DNA of 64,000 bases from Zerene cesonia (GCF_012273895.1 NC_052107.1:1426001-1490000), one strand, 5' to 3'; positions 12,100 to 25,030 are shown, numbered from the stretch's first letter. The notes: generated by a model not told the origin, from the letters alone. Made by a program: numbers and translations.

Positions 12100-12159
12100 T
12101 TGAATGTTTTATTCGCGAAAATTGCCATTAGTAGATAAATAATAGACAAGTGTGAAAAC

Positions 12160-12325
12160 AGTATTTTCTTGTGTTTGATTTTACGCGAGTATACATTTAG
12201 GAATTAAAGACTTTAACGGATTTTAAACACGATTTATTCATTATATCGCTAACCCGACGGATTAATAACAATGATTAAATCGCGCTTAAAATCCGTTAAA
12301 AAGTCTTTAATTTCTGAAAGTATGA
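12160..12325. mobile_element. Fold-back MITE-like element, copy 2
   Basis: AATTAAAGACTTTAACGGAT then TTTAAACACGATTTATTCAT on the left pairs with TTAAATCGCGCTTAAAATCC then GTTAAAAAGTCTTTAATT on the right. Arms of about 50 bp surround a short centre containing ACCCGACGG. Confidence 0.7.
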
Positions 12326-12559
12326 CAATACATGAGACGTAATAAAATATGCCTACGGAACATGTTTCCTGCATAACAGCACTTAGGCAATATTTTAAAC
12401 ATGGTACTCTATGGGAAGTAATGGAATTAGAATTTTGCGCAGTGCGCTCATGTCGCGACTCGCGGCTTTAATTGAAGATATCCTATACAATGTTCAGACC
12501 ATGACTTCGCTCGCGTGATGACTGGAATTGACTTTGGGAAATTTTTGAAAGAACAGAAA

Positions 12560-12650
12560 TTTTTTTATCACGAGGCGGGATTCGGACCCGCGTCTTTTTG
12601 CCGTACGAATTTTTATCATTCATATAGCATTGAAATGCTGTAAAAGTTTA
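12560..12650 (-). mobile_element. tRNA-like SINE fragment (reversed)
   Basis: On the minus strand GCGGGTCCGAATCCCGCC resembles a B box in a T-arm, followed by CTCGTG. On the plus strand TAGCATTGAAATGCT follows, and the same motif stands at 54007-54021 just before the second gap. There is no full cloverleaf, so it is treated as a SINE remnant. Confidence 0.45.
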
Positions 12651-15600
12651 AATTAAATTTAAGTTTATTACAAATTTTTTACTAAAGAATGGTTCAAAAA
12701 TTATACCTATATTTATATAGGCACCTATACCTCGCTAAATAGGACAATACAAAGGACGTTATTGTATCCGAAATTCATTCTATTTAAATGAAAGACAATT
12801 ATTTGCATAGATTACTTTGGGTGATTTTAAAACACAATGGAAAAGAGATTTACGAGGCACAATTTTCGTGGCATCGTACAAAAAAAAATTCAACTAGCAT
12901 CAAGATTAACATTTAAACATAGTTCAACCTATAACAGTATAGTATTATGTTATCTATACTATAACTACTGCAGTTTTTAAATAACCTTGCTAAAAAACTT
13001 ACCTTTTTATGTGTTATTTATTTCACCGCCATCTATACATTTACTGATGAACTACAATCGAGTAATATCTCTCATTCTATGCAAAAGAAACGAAACTTGT
13101 TTCAGTTCCAAATTCAATATATGTCCAGTAAGAGGGAACTGATGTTAAAATTTGTAAAAACAATGGCTTCTGACCGTTTGTTTGTCAACATAACAGGAAA
13201 CAAATTAAACTATTTAAAATCAATACATTGGCGATCATTATTCAGGTGAGTTATGCGTGATGCACATCTATACAAACATAATAAATACTTTAAAAATTCT
13301 AAAAATATTTGACTTCTGCTCTTCAAATGAATGAACGACGGTGATTTATACTTTTAGGCAGACATGGAAGGCTACGCATGTCAAGGAAGTTACCATAACG
13401 TTTTAAAGTAGTATTTATTCCAGTGCTGGAATGTGATGGAAGCCCGCAAGGTGAAGAATGTAATATGTAAGTAAATAGACCAACAGTAAATATGTTATGT
13501 CGACATTAAGTATCACTCTGAAAAAAGATAATTATGGAGAAAGTTTCCAAATTAGTTTAAGCGTTTTTGTACATTTTGTACACACTTTTTTACACACAAA
13601 CAAATAAGAAATCAAATTTTGTACACACAAACAAATTAGAAGTCAAACCTCTTTATTCTTTTATTTCATAGTTGGCACAGTAAGTCTGATTTGGTCTAGT
13701 CGTCGCAATACCACAGACCAGACCAAACAAAAAAAAAATAAATAAAATAGTAATAAAAAACGGATTGCCGACTACTACTACCGACTACTACCGCGTGGTA
13801 GCTAAGTAAATCGAAGCCCACTCAACTCCCACATTCAAAATTTTAATATTAGCTTAAACGTTAATTGCCCCGCACTTATTTCATTCCTTTGATCAAAACA
13901 AGCATGATTCCCACTAAAAGAAGCGTTTCCATTCCAAATTACTGTTCTACCATCATCAAAGCAAACTAACTATTATGTATTCCACGACAAAGCAGAGATT
14001 TGAATAACAGATTACCGCTAATGCGGTTACAGAAGTCAGGATTTAAATTCACACCAGTCGAATACATCAGCATTATATTGTGTCAAAGCCTTTGCTATCC
14101 AAACTTCCTCAAGTACAAAGGAGTTAAGACGTATTTTGAATTCTGTTTGATTATGCGTTTGAATGTTTGTGTACAAAATACACTTTAGTTTTGATAGACT
14201 AGAACTACAATAATTAATATTGGAAAATATTTTTCACATTTTTTTAGTAAATAACCGACTTTTTCTGATAAAATGTCGTACTATATCCATGTCCGCCTTC
14301 CTCTTATTGTAAAAATCTTCAAAAATATCGTTTCATCTATTAGGCATATTTTTTCTGTGTATGGCTATTATTACGCACATAAATAAATAAGCGTTTATTA
14401 ATATTCAATCTCAAATGGAATTTTTATCCAAACGATGATTTAATAACAAAACAGTTTGGTCTAAAATCACACCAAGATTTGAGAATTGCTTTATTTTCTC
14501 GTTTGGGAGTTTCTCGTAAAATTGCGTACAGTTATTGGCTTTCCGCATCCCCGGGTCGTGTCTCCCGGGTTTGTTTGTGATACATCTACACTGGCTGATG
14601 TAGAAAATTTTATTGCGTCTTTGCTAATGTGTCGTATGACGGATTGCCTTCAAAATGGTCTAGGTAATTGTCCTTCTGATTGAACAAACGTCGTTATAAA
14701 ACAAATTTTAGTAACTGTTTGTTATCTCCTTGAAATTCATATTATTTTTTTTTTTACTCAGCTACGCACAACACCCGAATGAAAAGAATAGCTTTACAAA
14801 AAAATATATGTAACGTCGCCTCATAGGTTTTCTTTATTTCCATACCATATATTCTCAACGCTTCATTTTTTATACAAAACTTATGAGCAATATAATACTT
14901 TTTCTTGATTTGTTAGTCTGGCTAGTTCTCATCCACCGCCTATAAACAGTTGTAACACTGTTGGTGTTACGGGTGGTTCGCCGACCTTTAAGTTGTAATA
15001 AAATGCTTTTTTCTTGAACACTGCAGACCGATCCAAAGCTTCACAATAAATAAGTGAAGGCAACACTGGTGGCCAATTATCCATGGTGTGGATATGATTC
15101 ACTTTTATTGCTGGATATCCGATATTGGAACTGAGCGGCTAGTGATTAATGGAACAATCCCTCAGTATCCCTATCATTCCCTATAGCAGACTATACGTAT
15201 TTCGTAACAAGGCCATCAGAAAGCCTACCGTTGTGGACAATTCGAGCTGCTTGACGATGACGCAATTATAATTTTCCACGCCAGTGCAAACCACGTGTAA
15301 ATGTAGCATCAGATATCCTTCGATCTAATGGACAGCGATGTATTGGACGCTATCCTTGATTATTAAAGTTTTTATTGGACGCTCGATGTCTGATTTACTT
15401 TCTCTTTGAAATGATAGCGGGACGTATAGTGACGATACGGATAGTGAGAAGAGATGTGTGTTAATGTAAGAATTGAAATGTGTTTTATGTTTATAATATT
15501 GTAGTTTATTTGATGTTGCTAAAAAAACCTTTGTCTTCCGCTGATGAAATTAGATTTCCACAGGGCTTGATAGAGAAATATAATAGAGCGTGTGTTGTCA

Positions 15601-17123
15601 AATTATTAATTATATTTATAGTTTATTTTTTTTTAATATGAACACACTCAACTCTTCTATATAACTAACAGCTGTAAGTTAAGTAAATTAGACATTCATA
15701 TTACATATTTACTACACGAAAATGTGATGTTTTTGTTTACAGAAGCTTTTTGTGACAAAAATAATATAGCCAAATAGATTGCGTCCTTTATTTAACGTGG
15801 CTTAGAAGATAACTGTCACGAATATTTATGGACTTAGAAGTACTGACAGCAGAATAAGTTAAGTAGTAAATAAGGGAGTATTTACAGTTTCGTATAGTGT
15901 AATGTACACGTTCAAATTTGTATTGAATTTGTATGGCAAAATCCGTTAAACGTTTAGTGTATGTATCACTCAATGTCAACTAATATAATAACGGCATAGG
16001 GGAAAAAAAGTTTTTTTTTAAATCCTTAAATCTGATTAAAAGAACAAATTCTATTTTTTTCCCCAAACCTTTGTGTTGCTGACTGTACGCTTCGAGCCAC
16101 AAAATTGTGCTTTTATCGTGCCCTATTTCACGGCGAACATTCGACGTAGGGCCAGATATGGAGTAAGGTTTGGGGCTATGATCTATTAGTCGCTGCTTTT
16201 GGGCCCTAAAGCTGCAAAATTTTCATTTGTATGTTTGTTTGTTAGTTGATCCTTTCAAGTCGCAACAGAGATAGCTCTGTATATGGTATGATTTTTGTAT
16301 ATATTAATGGTGAGATAATTGAGAGTGATATTTACCGCAGTAAAACATCTCATTCCCATGGGAAATACCGTTCAACACATGAGCGGAGCCGCGAATTCGA
16401 AGTTAGTAGCTTTTTAAAAAGCATCATTTCAAATAAGGTTGGAGATTTTTATATTATGAAGTTATATGAAGTTATAAAGCCTAGAATATGTGGAGTTCAA
16501 TTTTTATTTCTATTATTAGAACAATAGGGTGGGGATATTTTATAAAGCATACGAGATATGCTTTCGGTGTCAATAACGTTTATTGATCTATTCTTAATAT
16601 AGATTTTTAGGTTAGAAACGGAGAGAGTCGAAAAGCTGTCATAAGATGTCCCAGTGGACAGATATCTCATGACAGTGACATGAAAAAAATTACCACACTT
16701 AAAGAAAGCTCCTGGAATTTCGGGCCCCATCCATCCTCATTCCATCACTGTAAAGTAAAACAGTTCAATTTTTACTTCACTCGGTTTCCCATATCAACGG
16801 CCGGCGAATTGTACTGATGCATTTAATTTGGTAATTTTAATAATGAACATTTAGCAATACAATAGAATGATAAACTTTTGATCTTAATTCGATAAATGGA
16901 ATGTATCACAACAGTCATGCATTCCAGCAAAAGGTGTAAGGAAAAACACAAGAGACGATGGAATTCCAAAACTTATACCGTATTTCTTAGAGTAAGAGGA
17001 AAAACGGAGCCAATGCCTGACTGCCTATTCCTATAGTATGTATAATAATGACTGCCTGTTCCCTTAAATAATACATCACCCATCCATAGACTGGCTGCAC
17101 CTTAGGTTACTTAACCTAATTGT

Positions 17124-17139
17124 GGGGGGGGGGGGGGGG
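17124..17139 (+). repeat. Poly-G tract (16 G)
   Basis: A run of 16 consecutive G, very unusual in this AT-rich window. It lies about 1 kb upstream of the receptor start codon. It could form a G-quadruplex or be a sequencing-length artefact. Confidence 0.8.
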
Positions 17140-18003
17140 TTCGACATGAGCATTCCATTAACTACTTTAAATACTTCACATCACACTCTTGGTCTTCTTC
17201 ACTCCTCAGTGTAAAAAGTTAGATATAATTGATAAGAAAGAAAAACAATTTGTAAAATATTCCTTTATAAATCTCCATAATATACAGTGAAAATGAAAAT
17301 TAAGCTTTTACGCAAAATCATAAAAGACCAACCGATCCGGAAAACTCAATAAAATTTATTACAAAAGTTAAAAGTAAAAGCGAAAGAATTCGCTTCGCCG
17401 ATTCGGGGGCGTTCGCTTGAGGGTGCGGGGGGCCCTCGTAACTGTGTGTGAAGACGTGCAGCTAATGTCACTGTTACTTTTGTTATAGCAACACTGTTAT
17501 ATTTCACTGTTCCGATTGTATAATGTTATATGGATTGGAGTAAGAAACATGCTTCTGCGTCGGTCTAGATTCTCAACTCCAGGGATCAATAAAATTTGTG
17601 CATTTGATTTTGAAAATATATTTCTCTAGTTGCGTCAGATTTCTCCACCCATTAATGTATAGAGAATATATTATGTACTTTTTTTGTGATGTCATGTCAT
17701 ATTCTATATATTTCTCTATTTTTTATTTATGGTTTTATTTGCGCAAATGGTTAGTACATTTTTAAAAAAGGCCGCCTCTTATTTTTATGTGAACTCCGAA
17801 ACATTTCTTGGTACATCGGGACCTATAATTTCAAATTATGTTTGTGTTTATTCAAAATGTGTATCAATATTTGCTACAAACTTAAGTGTAGTAGAACTAG
17901 ATACAATAAAACATATTTCCCTCGCAAAATCCAACCACATCACAAACTATTCCAGCACCAAAAACGTTATTCAAATCATCATAAATTCATTGCTATCAAT
18001 ACT

Positions 18004-18066
18004 GCGTTATAACAGTGATTTCACGCGCGTTATAACAGCTTCCTCCATCCGCATTATAACAGTGAT
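18004..18066 (+). promoter_or_regulatory. Three spaced copies of GCRTTATAACAG upstream of the receptor start
   Basis: GCGTTATAACAGTGAT (18004-18019), GCGTTATAACAG (18027-18038) and GCATTATAACAGTGAT (18051-18066) start 23 and 24 bases apart. Their spacing and position, about 80-145 bases before the ATG, suggest a cluster of transcription factor sites; no factor is assigned. A TCAGT initiator-like pentamer at 18099-18103 follows a GACGTCA half-site, but no downstream promoter element is evident. Confidence 0.45.
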
Positions 18067-18134
18067 AATCACGGGCTGCTATTTCTCACCCTCCGACGTC
18101 AGTACCGCGCCGCGCCCCGGCCGTGGCAGCCGCG

Positions 18135-18149
18135 ATGCCGTCGAGCTGA
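18135..18149 (+). CDS. Four-codon upstream ORF overlapping the main start
   Basis: ATG CCG TCG AGC TGA encodes M-P-S-S. Its stop overlaps the main start codon as TGATG (TGA 18147-18149, ATG 18149-18151). Such an arrangement could lower translation of the receptor or depend on termination-reinitiation. It is real only if the transcript starts upstream of 18135, which is likely but not shown. Confidence 0.5.
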   Translation: MPSS

Positions 18150-18334
18150 TGGCTCCGTTCGTCTGGTTGCTGGCGGCTTGCTGCCTCCGGGCCGTCGCCG
18201 CTGGCAATCCTGACGCGAAACGCCTCTACGATGACCTATTATCGAACTACAATAAACTAGTTCGCCCCGTCGTCAACACTACTGACGTGCTGCGGGTTTG
18301 CATCAAGCTGAAACTGAGCCAGCTTATCGATGTT
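18149..18334 (+). CDS. nAChRalpha4: Nicotinic acetylcholine receptor alpha4 subunit, exon 1
   Basis: Encodes residues 1-62: signal peptide MAPFVWLLAACCLRAVAA, then the conserved start of the extracellular domain (GNPDAKRLYDDLLSNYNKLV), an N-glycosylation site at N43 (NTT), and KLKLSQLIDV, ending at a GTAAGT donor in phase 0. The subunit belongs to the Cys-loop ligand-gated ion channels; five subunits form an acetylcholine-gated cation channel in neuronal membranes. The alpha class is shown by the YTCC motif in exon 5. Alpha4 is chosen over alpha3 because of the tandem alternative Cys-loop exons and the helix 2 sequence ISLHVFFLLVVEIIPP, both remembered features of insect alpha4. Six exons here give about 314 residues of an expected 500 or more. 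The open frame extends 140 codons upstream, but the leader fixes this start. Confidence 0.88.
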
Positions 18335-19868
18335 GTAAGTAACGTTCATTATCACGATTAAATGCCTTTATGGCCTATATTACCTACAAGAATTAAAAAG
18401 CGTATGTGTAACGTGCATTACGCAAGTGTAAATATGTTCTATGGATGATCTGCTTTTTTAAATAGTTATCTAATTTCACATAAAGAACCGTATGGGTAAA
18501 CAGAAAAGAATCAATTTGCAAAAGCCGTGATGTAATAGATACAACGCTGACACACTCACATTAATTCATACTGCGCTTTTGCATAATACCGTACAAGCCA
18601 TTTTTCACAGCGTTAAGGGCAGTACACACTTGTGTATCTCGTGTAAGGTGATGGAAAAATCTTTCGAATACAGCCTAGTTTTTAGTACCTTAATTCATTT
18701 AATATTATAACAAAAATACAGTTATAACGACAGTGGAGATCATGTTTATATAACAGCGATTTATAAGATAATAGAAATCAAAATTACATACCAAGTGTTT
18801 CTTGCTAAACATTTTGCAATTTTCTTGCTAAACAAGTACACGCAATAGTTGTTACGTTTACAACTTACTGCGAAATATAAACACTTTCCATATTAGCCCA
18901 TTCGTACATAATTCATTTTCCCCTATTTTGTAGATCGCCAATAAATAACGAGTGTCCATAAAACTTCTGCCATAAAATATTGTTAAAAATAAAGATATAA
19001 ATATCACTATCTATTCAAATTTTATGAGTGTAATCCTTTTTGTACATTAACCAGTAAGTATTTATTTATAACATTGAAATAAACGGTTATGATAGTAATA
19101 TTTAAAATGTTATTGAACGCGTTTTTTCCACAGCCATCATACATTCCATTTTCTTAAGTACTCTCGTCTCTCTGGACAGTAGGGTTGCCAAACTGATTCT
19201 TAAGAACCAAAATATAATAGATAAATTTCATCGACCAGTAAATTTCATTCTATAGAGGAAACTTGTTTTGAAATGACAATATGTGTTAATTTGTAACTAT
19301 TGAAGTAATCAATTTTGCATCAAATGTCATACGGACATGTCAAACGCGTGATTGATGAAACATAACCTACACACGAATTGTATTCTACTGGGTGACCTTG
19401 AGTTAAAAATAACATCCTGCTCCAACTGATATAATATTATGGATGATTTTTTTAGTTTACATAAAAGAGCTAACTATCAAGCCTTACCTCTTAATCTCTG
19501 AGAAGAGTTGTAGAACCTACTGTCGTTTTGGGAAGATTGGTTAAAAATAGCGGGAAATGGGGCAATCGACATCCCTGGCCTATATGCAAACATTTCCTAT
19601 ATTCGGCTCGCGATACAAGGCGCCGCGCCGTCTCCTATTCTCGAATGATTGCCGCTAACGACTGTGGATTAGCGAAGTTTGCTCGATAATGGGGACAACG
19701 TTGATTGAGTTATGTAAAGTAGGACGTGTTTAATGAGATTAGTTCAATCATTGTTTTCCAGCCGTCACAGGCGATCCGGCATCGCCATCTATATTGTTAG
19801 TTCGTTTAATGCTTCTCGAAGTTTCGTTGGTTGCTTTTTTGGTATTGGGTTTTGGGTTATATTTAGAA

Positions 19869-20017
19869 CTAGCGGTCCGCCCCAGCTTCGCCCGTGGTAC
19901 ATATATAGCCTATAGCCTTCCTCTATCTAACACTGAAAAAATTTTTCAAATCGCACCAATAGTTACTGAGGTTGGTGCGTTCAAACAAACTCTTCAGCTT
20001 TATAATATTAGTATAGA
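19869..20017 (-). mobile_element. CTAG-ended Helitron-like element (GCGGTCCGCC family)
   Basis: CTAGCGGTCCGCCCCAGCTT at the left end, ATATATAGCCTATAGCCTTC inside, CTTTATAATATTAGTATAG at the right end. Same family as 11538-11726. Confidence 0.7.
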
Positions 20018-21609
20018 GGGTACATCGAAATCTGTTTTAATATATATTGATATGGTAAAACTGCTCAGTAGATTTCTTCTCGCTTCTTCTTGCTTTGTAA
20101 TTAGGAAGCAGGCTTCATAATTAATTTTCCAACAAAACATAATAAACTAATATTATGTTAATATATTATTAAACAACAAACTAAGAACTTCTTTATCTCT
20201 GTAAATGTTTATGTGTTCTAATTAACAGTAATTTTTTTAAACGACATATGATTCGCATAGATGAATTATAAAATATACATATCATTAAATCTTAAAACTG
20301 TAATGTACCCACATAATTTGTGTAACTCGATGTTTAAAGTATATACTTTTTGGTTCAAATAAACTTCATTTTTTCTTTATTTTATGTAAATGTTCAAAAA
20401 TAACCGATTATACAGTTCCATATAATTCGTAGCGCCGTTCATAGTTTGTCCCATTGTAAGTACCCGTGGAATAACAATTGGATGCCAGCACGAGGGTTGA
20501 TATAACTGAATAGCCCCGTTATAAAACTCGAAGTCGCGATAAAAGGTTTTTTTTTCACACTTAAAATGCCAGTGTCTATTATGGTCTTTACTTTGCTGGC
20601 TCTGCGTCTGCATTTTTTAACGTTTATTCTAACAGTCTTGAAGTATTTTAATGGAAATGCTTAAGTTTAATAATAAATATAGTTAATATAGTTATATAAA
20701 TATAGTTACATAGAACACGCTTCATTTTTATAATCCTGGATCATACATATTTTGTTTTCTCTCCGATCCTTGATTGGTATAAAAACTTTGAATTGAATTT
20801 GTCCATTTAAGGCCAGCAGGCCAAAATCGAGTCTGAAGGAGATGGTTACTTACAAACATACAGGTTAACGAACACAAATAAGACGAGGTGTTATATAAGT
20901 TCAAAGCGTCTGTTATGTGTGTCTGTTAGTGAAATCGTAGCTCCCGAATGGATTAACTGCTTGATCTTGTTGTTCGAAAAGTGAAGCCGCTGCCATATAT
21001 CGCATCCTTACTTTACAAAGGCAAAATGGCCGCCAAAACAATTTTAAATATTCAAATTAATTTAATTCTTTAATAAAAGCATTCCCAGATTCCCATTGAA
21101 AGCCCCGTCGAAATAAGGATCATCATAAAAGCAATACCTTGGCTTCAGTTATCATGAATCGCCAAATTGAATCGGTCACAACATTAAGGATTCGGACAGC
21201 GCATTCCTTTGAATAAATTTACATACCTGAGTAAAGTGGGTCTTACAGGATTGTTGTATTTATGTACCTTTGAATATAGATCATTTTGTCGTACAATAAG
21301 ACTTATAATCATGTATATTTTATTAAACTCTTAACATTACTTGAATATACTCGTAAATGTTTCATTAAATAGTAATTTGTTGTTAGTTTATTTATTATCC
21401 TTTAGTATTTGGAAAAGTTACACGCAATATCGTTTGTCTTCATCTTATACAAATTGTTTTTAAATGCGTTGTGCCTTTGTAGTTCGGAAATCCTGGAATT
21501 TCGCGAAGGGACATGTAGAAACCCGGAAAATCAGGGCTGTGGTTATTAAAGCAACAGAAGTCACTAGTGCTGTCCCTTTCAAATTGTTGTCCTTATCATA
21601 TTATCATGA

Positions 21610-21813
21610 CTAGCTGTGACCCGTGGAAACCGCGTAAGTCCGTATCCCGTAGGAATATCGGTATAAAAAGTGCCTATGTGTTATTTCAGGTGTCCAGCTA
21701 TCTACGAAGCAAATTTCATTACAATCGGTTCAGTAGTTTTTGCGTGAAAGAGTAACAGACGCACGCATACATATGCTTCCATCCTCACAAACTTTCGCAT
21801 TTATAGTATTATT
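21610..21813 (-). mobile_element. Helitron-like element, near full length
   Basis: Starts CTAGCTGTGACCCGTGG, holds CCCGTAGGAATATCGG and TTCAGTAGTTTTTGCGTGAA, and ends CTTTCGCATTTATAGTATTA. It is joined on its right to another repeat, and the same junction exists at 32036-32310. Confidence 0.75.
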
Positions 21814-21979
21814 ATTCGCCAATAGATGTCAGGAAGAATCATAATAAATTGGGACTACTCAAACGCCTCCTATTTGTTAAAAAAGTAAGTTTAAGTCGAT
21901 AAAACACAAATAAAACACGAATATGACATTTTCTAAAAAAAGATTCCTGGCTAGATCGATTTATCGCCCCCGAAACCCG

Positions 21980-22075
<96 letters not shown>
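21814..22075 (+). mobile_element. Retroelement 3' fragment with long (AT)n tail
   Basis: TTCGCCAATAGATGTCAGGA, then GACATTTTCTAAAAAAAG, TAGATCGATTTATCGCCCCC, and an (AT)n tract from about 21979 to 22071. A non-LTR element with a microsatellite tail is the likely source. The homologous stretch is 32125-32310. Confidence 0.6.
21979..22071. repeat. (AT)n microsatellite, about 90 bp
   Basis: Uninterrupted AT dinucleotides. An open frame across it that reads as alternating I and Y is not a gene. Confidence 0.95.
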
Positions 22076-22076
<1 letters not shown>

Positions 22077-23021
22077 TTAGAGGTATAAGATAGGTAGAAG
22101 ATAGAGAGAGTCTTTATCAAAAATAATGTTGGTAATAGCTATAAATGTAACAGATATCAGCATAGTTTTATTCTTTTAAACGGTTGAATGTTTAGTTAAA
22201 AGTAGTTTATTTTCTGTGGTATTTTTCTTAATATTTTGAAATACCATAATAGTTTTAATGTTTGAGATTTATTGACGCATTTTTTTTTGTCGTTTTCTTC
22301 TTTATTTTTTGTATTATTTTTGTTTTTGCCTTTCTAAATCAATTTCTATTATTTCATATATTCAACTGACAAAAAACGGAGGAAGTTTTCAAGTCGCCGA
22401 GTAAATTTTTTATGCACGTATAATTTTTTATAGAGTAGTATAACGATTTTAATTATAATACACTATATCTCGACATTGATCCCATGTAAACTTCGATAAA
22501 ATCTACCAAAAGGGGTTGGATGTTTTCAGTCTATTACGTCGGTTTTATTTTTTAATAAAAAGTATTCATACATAATTCTACATAGTTTTCATCATTATTA
22601 AATAGAATAGAATAAATACTTAATCCTTTTTGAAAATACGTATTTATATTTATGTAAATATTTACAAGAATATTTTAACAATATATAGGTGGATATTTCT
22701 GTGTAGTATTACTATTGAGAAATTGTAAATTTATGTATATTATACAGTTTACAATCGTAAGCAATATTCGATGGATCACAATTATTCGACGGATTAAATC
22801 TTACTGAAAGATTATAATTTAACGGTTTTTACAATTTTACTGCGACACATAAATTCATTGCGTGAACCGGGCACTCGAGAATGTACCATAATTGCTCACG
22901 TTTTTAGTCTCGTTCATTAATCTCAAACCTTCAAATTGTCCCTAAGTACGTGAGTGAACATGTATAATTCTTGTATTACGCAACTCAGATTCAGATTATG
23001 CGAGAACAAACAGTCAGTATA

Positions 23022-23112
23022 CATAGTATTTTCCTGTGTTTGATTTTACGCGAGTATTATACATTTAGAAATTAAAGATTTTTAAACGGATTTTAAACGC
23101 GATTTATACATA
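23022..23112. mobile_element. Fold-back MITE-like element, half copy
   Basis: Only the left arm is present: CTGTGTTTGATTTTACGCGA, AAATTAAAGATTTTTAAACG, TTTTAAACGCGATTTATAC. Confidence 0.6.
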
Positions 23113-23847
23113 TCAGTCTCGTATTAGTTATGTATATTGTAAATATAAATACATTAAAAGGGACTTCTTACAAACTTTAATACAACCGTAGTTGGGTATA
23201 GACCTCCTCATGCTTCTTCCAAGAGGACTACTTTAACGGAAAACAGTAACAAACAGCATGTACTATGAGGTTTTCATCCACAATTGCATTCTGCATTCTC
23301 ATGTAAACAAATAATAATGAATGTCGTTTCGGAAAACAAAAGCTCGCCTTTACGTATAAGGGCTCTATACAATAGTTTACTTTTAGCTATAAAGGAGCTA
23401 CACAATAGTTTTGCTTAGCTTAAAAGCGAGTACAGTCTAAAGCGCGGTGCTTACTTCGCACTTAGATACTTAATAATGCAGGTGCCAACGCGACAATGTC
23501 GTTGACCTTTGTGGCGAATTATTTCAAATTATTTTATGTCCTCTTCATCGACTTTGTAGATATTTATTTTACAGGAAGATTGGTCAAAATATATTTGGCT
23601 GTTTTACAAACTGATATGGGTAGTAAAATTTCAGCTTCAATTATAGAAAAACGCTAAACTATGAGATTTGTAATATCATGTTTTGCCCAAAATTTACAAT
23701 ATCAAAAATGTTTTGTTTAATTTATACAAATTTAATCAAACTTATTTATCACATACTGATTAAATTATCCTAGCATATGTATGCAAGAATAATTTATATC
23801 AATCAATATGTAATTAGCATTCAACGGAAAGTCGAAACCGAGAAAAT

Positions 23848-23897
23848 ACGTAGCGCTGAAGCTACGCGCCCGTAGCACGAAGCTACGAGCCGTAGCA
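23848..23897. repeat. Cluster of GCTACG/CGTAGC palindromes
   Basis: GCTACGCGCCCGTAGC (23861-23876) and GCTACGAGCCGTAGC (23882-23896) are adjacent imperfect palindromes. A third inverted pair, TAGC-GCTGAA-GCTA, lies just to their left, so several short hairpins can form. Confidence 0.7.
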
Positions 23898-24689
23898 ATC
23901 TTCGCAGACAAAAAGTTGCGAAAAGTTTCGAGCAGAGAAATTTGAATGGAACATAAAGATAATGGCTGCAGCTTTTCACGATACAGATGTTCCACGTGGA
24001 ACTGTTACGTAAATGTGTTCCAGGTTATTTACTATTATGTTCTACGTGGGATTCAGCGGCTCGGTTGAGGTTGATGAGGATAATGATTGAGGTGTGTTAG
24101 CTGAATAGGTGTAATTCACTGTAGATGTTTGATGTTCTTAGTCACTTGTGGATAATAATTTGACAAATGCTTGTAGAAAGGCGAGGGATAGATATTTTTT
24201 AAGGATTCTCAAAAAGTTATTATATTCTATACTTATTTCGATAACAATTAAAATTTATGAACAATTATTACACTATTGGCCAATATAATAGCCAGTAGCA
24301 ATATAACACGGCATTAATCAACATGTATTTGTCTGTTTGTCTGTCTAGCTTCGCAATAATATTTATGAAAATGATTTTTATATAATCCAACAATCAAGCA
24401 AAACTCATTTCAAACATCCTAAGGAATAAGAATAAATTCTACACACGTATTTAATTTATTAAGTCTTGTTTCCATTACAACACCCACCGACAATTATTGC
24501 CTCATTATATTACGAGCCCATAAAGCCTCAATAAAACGCCTTCGAGAATATAAATATTAAGTTGCAAGATAATTTAATAGCACAAAACATAAAACGTAGA
24601 CAAGGGAAGTGTTTTGCCTTTAATTTTTTGTCTGTTGATTATTATTAATGGTATTATTGAATGAATTTTCCTTATGTATTTATATTAGT

Positions 24690-24890
24690 TGGTTTAAGTC
24701 GAGTGGTAGCTGGTAGCTGATCCTGGTACGTTCCATAGGAGATCCCAGGATCCCTGCTATTGTGCTTTGAGTTTGGCCGCCGAGGAGGTTTTAGTGGGTA
24801 CAAATCCCACATGCTCTACTTTTCCCCCAAAGCTAGAGCATCTTTGAAAGATTACCTCCTCGTAAAAAAAACTAAATAAAAAAAAAGCTG
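24690..24890 (+). mobile_element. Non-LTR retrotransposon 3' tail
   Basis: GAGGAGGTTTTAGTGGGTAC, AAATCCCACATGCTCTAC, GATTACCTCCTCGTAAAAAA and an A-rich end: a LINE 3' UTR with poly(A). Confidence 0.65.
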
Positions 24891-24949
24891 GATAAAATAT
24901 AGGCTTATGGCTTCTTTATATAACTGTATCAGATAGAAAGAAATGTAGA

Positions 24950-25030
24950 TTACCGTGTTTGATTTTAACGCGAGTATTTTACATTTTTGAATTACAAACT
25001 TTTTAATAGATAACGTGATTTGTTAACTAT
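24950..25030. mobile_element. Fold-back MITE-like element, degraded half copy
   Basis: CGTGTTTGATTTTAACGCGA, TTGAATTACAAACTTTTTAA and AACGTGATTT match the left arm of copies at 12160 and 36290 with several changes. Confidence 0.5.

Larger units (their letters stand above)
10313..18003. other. Intergenic region between the opsin-like exon and the receptor gene
   Basis: These two genes are transcribed away from each other, so both promoters lie here. The region holds a SINE fragment (about 10830), three CTAG elements (11538-12099), a fold-back MITE (12160) and a reversed tRNA-like SINE piece (about 12560). A 16-G run lies at 17124-17139. No convincing coding exon was seen; short open frames such as 14486-14683 lack recognisable domains. 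Confidence 0.6.

Noticed and set aside
12575..12600. tRNA gene on the minus strand
   Set aside because: Only a T-arm-like segment is present; no complete cloverleaf could be drawn.
18099..18132. Arthropod initiator plus downstream promoter element
   Set aside because: A TCAGT pentamer is present, but no matching downstream element was found at the expected distance, so no transcription start is called.
17729..18148. 140-codon in-frame extension upstream of the receptor start
   Set aside because: The signal peptide begins at 18149. The extension lacks any receptor or leader features and contains the promoter-like motif cluster.
21839..22120. 93-residue minus-strand frame rich in alternating I and Y
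   Set aside because: Translation of the (AT)n microsatellite.
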